64,000 bases of DNA from contig NQOF01000003.1 of the NCBI GenBank assembly GCA_002270465.1, forward strand, positions 62,001 to 126,000. Direction: 5' to 3'. The notes beneath the pieces are model-generated. The model was not told the DNA's origin. It searched no databases and saw nothing but the letters and a program-made list of their open reading frames with translations. Position 1 is the first letter of the stretch, and each line of letters begins with the position of its first letter. Source of the stretch: Blautia hominis. GTDB taxonomy: Bacteria > Bacillota > Clostridia > Lachnospirales > Lachnospiraceae. A program made the position numbers and the translations under genes. Shown here in pieces: positions 61,643-64,000 of the stretch.

Positions 61643-61768
61643 TATATACCTCCGATCTTTGGTTGCTGGACTTCTTGATACATACAGTATATAATGAATA
61701 ATAGTCTAAAAACAAATGAGGAAATTTCAAAGACTATAATCTGAAGTTATGGAAAACGGGGGATTTGT
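61643..61768. promoter_or_regulatory. Divergent control region with a candidate LysR site
   Basis: ATAGTCT (61701-61707) and AGACTAT (61731-61737) are exact complements 23 bp apart, midway between the URO-D family and LysR genes. This suits a LysR regulator that controls itself and the divergent operon. Confidence 0.5.
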
Positions 61769-62734
61769 ATGTCTACAATAAATTATGATGAGATCAGTTA
61801 TGCCGAGATTATAACGTTTATGAGAGTTGCACAGTCACTCAATATGACCCTTGCAGCAAAAGAACTGCATGTAAGCCAGCCGGCAATCAGTAAGCGTATA
61901 TCAAACTTTGAAAACAAATACGGTCTTATCCTGTTTGTAAGGAGCAATAACCGCCTGCAGCTCACACCGGCCGGCAAAACATTCTATCAGGAAATCTTAA
62001 TTTCCCAAAAGCATCTTCGCAATGCATTTAGTAAGGCGGAAGCTGTGCAGGCTTCACCCATAAGGGTTTTGAAGCTCTTCTACGAGGGATTTTTTGATCT
62101 GCCGCTTCTTTATCAGATCATAGAAGAATTTTCCCATAAAAACGGCAGTGCCAATGTTGAAATATATGAGGGCAGGAATGAGGATTGTTCGGATTTGTTT
62201 AATAATACCGCAGATTTTATGATTTGTCCTGACAGCTATACGGCTAATCTGGGACATTATATTGAAAAGTTGTCTATCAGTGCGTTTCAATTTTGTATCC
62301 TGGTATCAGGGGATAATCCTCTTGCAGAAAAAGAAGAACTGCAGCTTTCAGACCTTCTAGGAGTTCCCCTAACCGTCGCGCATGACAATGAAGATTCCCC
62401 ATATGTCAAAGCATTAAAAACCATGTTTATGCCTTATGGATTTACGCCTAAGATAGAGCATGTAGTTCCCAGGGAGACCCTTTGTTTTGAAATTGTGTCA
62501 AAAAAAGGCGTGGGGATTGCTTCCCCCAGTTTCTGGAAGAGAATGAACAGCAGGGCAGCGGCCTTTTTTTCAGATAAACTGCGCGTATATCCCATTAAAG
62601 GACAATATTATCCTATGTCACTTGTGTGGCGGAAAAGTGATAAAGATAACTGTATCCGGCAGTTTACGGATTGTTTTTGTGAAATCATAAACAGAGAGGA
62701 AAATAAAACTATTGTTCATGATTCATATAATTAG
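61769..62734 (+). CDS. LysR family transcriptional regulator
   Basis: A 321-residue regulator with the N-terminal winged helix ITFMRVAQSLNMTLAAKELH followed by VSQPAISKRISNFENKYG and LFVRSNNRLQLTPAGKTF. The C-terminal effector domain starts near residue 95. It faces away from the URO-D/amidohydrolase operon across a short shared control region and very likely governs it. The effector would be the pathway substrate, unknown here. Confidence 0.92.
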   Translation: MSTINYDEISYAEIITFMRVAQSLNMTLAAKELHVSQPAISKRISNFENKYGLILFVRSNNRLQLTPAGKTFYQEILISQKHLRNAFSKAEAVQASPIRVLKLFYEGFFDLPLLYQIIEEFSHKNGSANVEIYEGRNEDCSDLFNNTADFMICPDSYTANLGHYIEKLSISAFQFCILVSGDNPLAEKEELQLSDLLGVPLTVAHDNEDSPYVKALKTMFMPYGFTPKIEHVVPRETLCFEIVSKKGVGIASPSFWKRMNSRAAAFFSDKLRVYPIKGQYYPMSLVWRKSDKDNCIRQFTDCFCEIINREENKTIVHDSYN

Positions 62735-62836
62735 CTGTCAGAATCCAGGGAGTATGGCAGTCCATAAGCATCCTATCATAGATTATGCGGATTCATGCAT
62801 TACTATAAACCTGAAAGAACCAAGGAGGGCAATGAT

Positions 62837-64000
62837 ATGAGGAAAGCAGTAGCAAAATTAGGCGGGATCTTTGTTCCTGTTATTTTATGTGTTGCCCTGA
62901 TCATCACGGCATTTATGTCGCTGGATCTGATTGATGATCTACAGGGAAATGCCAGAGTTATAAATTATATTGGCATTGTCCGCGGCGCGACACAGAGGCT
63001 CATAAAAAAAGAATTGAACCACGTGCCGGATGATGCGCTGATTCAGAGTCTGGATCATATTTTGTCAGGACTTTCAAGCGGAAGTGATGATTTGGATTTA
63101 AGAAGACTGGAGAGTGAAGAATTCCAGACATTGTTAATAGAAATGAAAGAGGATTGGGAGGATATCAAAACACAGATATACGACTATAGGGATGGGGCTT
63201 CTGCCCAGATGTTATATGAGCTGAGCGAGGATTATTTTGAATTGGCAAATGACACGGTATTTAAAGCGGAAGAATATTCAGAGCAGACAGTACAGAATGC
63301 AAGAAAAGCATTAGTGATATTGAATTCAATATTTATAGTTATGGCTCTTGGGTCTTCCGTTTTTACCTTTTATCAGGAAAAGCGCCGATGGAAGTTAATA
63401 GAGGCCGAAAAGGAAAATGTAAAGAAGAGTGAACAGTTATCAAAACAAGCCCAGGAATTATTGGCACCTATGAATGAAATATCAGAGCTAATGTACGTTT
63501 CAGATATGGACACTTATGAACTATTATTTGTCAATGAGGCAGGAAAGAAAATATTTCAGGTTGATGACAGTCTGCCGGTGCAAAAATGTTATAAAGTTTT
63601 GCAGGGATTTGATGAGCCATGCACTTTTTGTACAAATAAGCTTTTAAAAATGAATGAGACCTATTCCTGGGAGTATACAAACCCTATCATAAATAAGCAC
63701 TACCTGTTGAAGGACCGCTTGATCGAATGGGATGGACGCATAGCAAGAATGGAGATCGCTTTTGATATCACGGAAGCCAATGAAGAAAAAAACGAGTTGA
63801 AAAGAAGGCTGGAGAGAGACGAGATCCGCCTGGCCTGTGTCAGGGAGCTTTATAATAACCGTGATATTAAAGCTGCCATAACTAAGGTTATGGAATATAT
63901 CGGAACCTTGTTTTTGGCAGAGCGTGCTTATGTTTTTCTGTTTCAAGGTGATTACTACTCAAATATTGCAGAGTGGTGCAAAGAAGGCGTTCCGCCGGAG
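62837..64000 (+). CDS. Membrane sensor protein with PAS-like and GAF-like domains, 3' end missing
   Basis: The frame from ATG 62837 (8 nt after AAGGAGG) stays open to the end of the window, giving 388 residues. TM1 lies near residues 8-28 and TM2 near 155-175, enclosing an extracellular helical region of four-helix-bundle type. A cytoplasmic PAS-like domain follows with the cysteine-containing CYKVLQGFDEPCTFCTNK motif, then a coiled stretch and the start of a GAF domain (LACVRELYNNRDIKAAITKV). The missing end is probably a GGDEF or similar output domain, but this cannot be seen. Confidence 0.8.
   Translation, partial: MRKAVAKLGGIFVPVILCVALIITAFMSLDLIDDLQGNARVINYIGIVRGATQRLIKKELNHVPDDALIQSLDHILSGLSSGSDDLDLRRLESEEFQTLLIEMKEDWEDIKTQIYDYRDGASAQMLYELSEDYFELANDTVFKAEEYSEQTVQNARKALVILNSIFIVMALGSSVFTFYQEKRRWKLIEAEKENVKKSEQLSKQAQELLAPMNEISELMYVSDMDTYELLFVNEAGKKIFQVDDSLPVQKCYKVLQGFDEPCTFCTNKLLKMNETYSWEYTNPIINKHYLLKDRLIEWDGRIARMEIAFDITEANEEKNELKRRLERDEIRLACVRELYNNRDIKAAITKVMEYIGTLFLAERAYVFLFQGDYYSNIAEWCKEGVPPE

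Noticed and set aside
1-64000. CRISPR arrays, tRNA or rRNA genes, riboswitches and intact insertion sequences
   Set aside because: No regularly spaced repeats, cloverleaf-like sequences, rRNA stretches or transposase of an intact insertion sequence were recognised by eye. A covariance-model scan would be needed to exclude small RNAs.

Overview
The window looks like a chromosomal segment of a gut-type Firmicute of the Lachnospiraceae, most like Blautia and its acetogenic relatives. This is a judgement from gene content, not from a marker gene. The signs are AGGAGG ribosome binding sites, diacyl lipoprotein signals, YesM-type kinase/AraC-type regulator pairs, many carbohydrate ABC systems, a non-pyrrolysine MttB-family methyltransferase and an iol locus. 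No tRNA, rRNA, CRISPR array, prophage or intact insertion sequence was seen.

Layout. 1-7540: the 3' part of an MttB-family methyltransferase gene, a four-subunit 2-oxoacid:ferredoxin oxidoreductase, an ADP-forming acyl-CoA synthetase, a RidA protein and an amidohydrolase. Together they resemble a catabolic module that takes an N-methylated compound through a 2-oxoacid to an acyl-CoA and ATP. 7600-11250: a GNAT acetyltransferase, a class D beta-lactamase-like lipoprotein, a CD3324-family regulator and an Rpn-family nuclease whose 3' end has been duplicated in tandem. 11600-14050: a GntP permease and mannonate dehydratase. 14190-20310: a sugar-binding lipoprotein overlapping two tandem YesM-like kinases (the first with a ruined ATP site) and an AraC-type response regulator.

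20369-30477: a minus-strand GHKL kinase and a minus-strand LytTR regulator lie on either side of an 8-kb plus-strand sugar locus (LacI regulator, ABC importer, GH42-like hydrolase, D-lyxose isomerase-like protein). 30540-30860: a compact type I toxin-antitoxin cassette with a 28-residue toxin, too short for routine gene calling. 31189-41684: an mglBAC galactoside importer whose permease carries a long N-terminal coiled coil, then a response regulator, a kinase and two extra sugar-binding proteins. 41813-50574: an HNH nuclease, a BceAB-like exporter with a LytTR/GHKL pair, and a second small ABC module with a 54-residue membrane protein.

50726-58549: an inositol-type locus (LacI regulator, a 16-bp palindromic operator, iolG, an isomerase, a GPH symporter fused to a cytidylate-kinase-like domain, iolE, iolH). 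58611-64000: a minus-strand group of two amidohydrolases and a URO-D family protein facing a LysR regulator, then the start of a membrane PAS/GAF sensor that runs off the window.

A recurring theme is sugar sensing by extracytoplasmic binding proteins encoded next to YesM-like kinases. Several short palindromic repeats (MITE- or REP-like) lie in intergenic regions, and one of them supplies the 3' end of a coding sequence.
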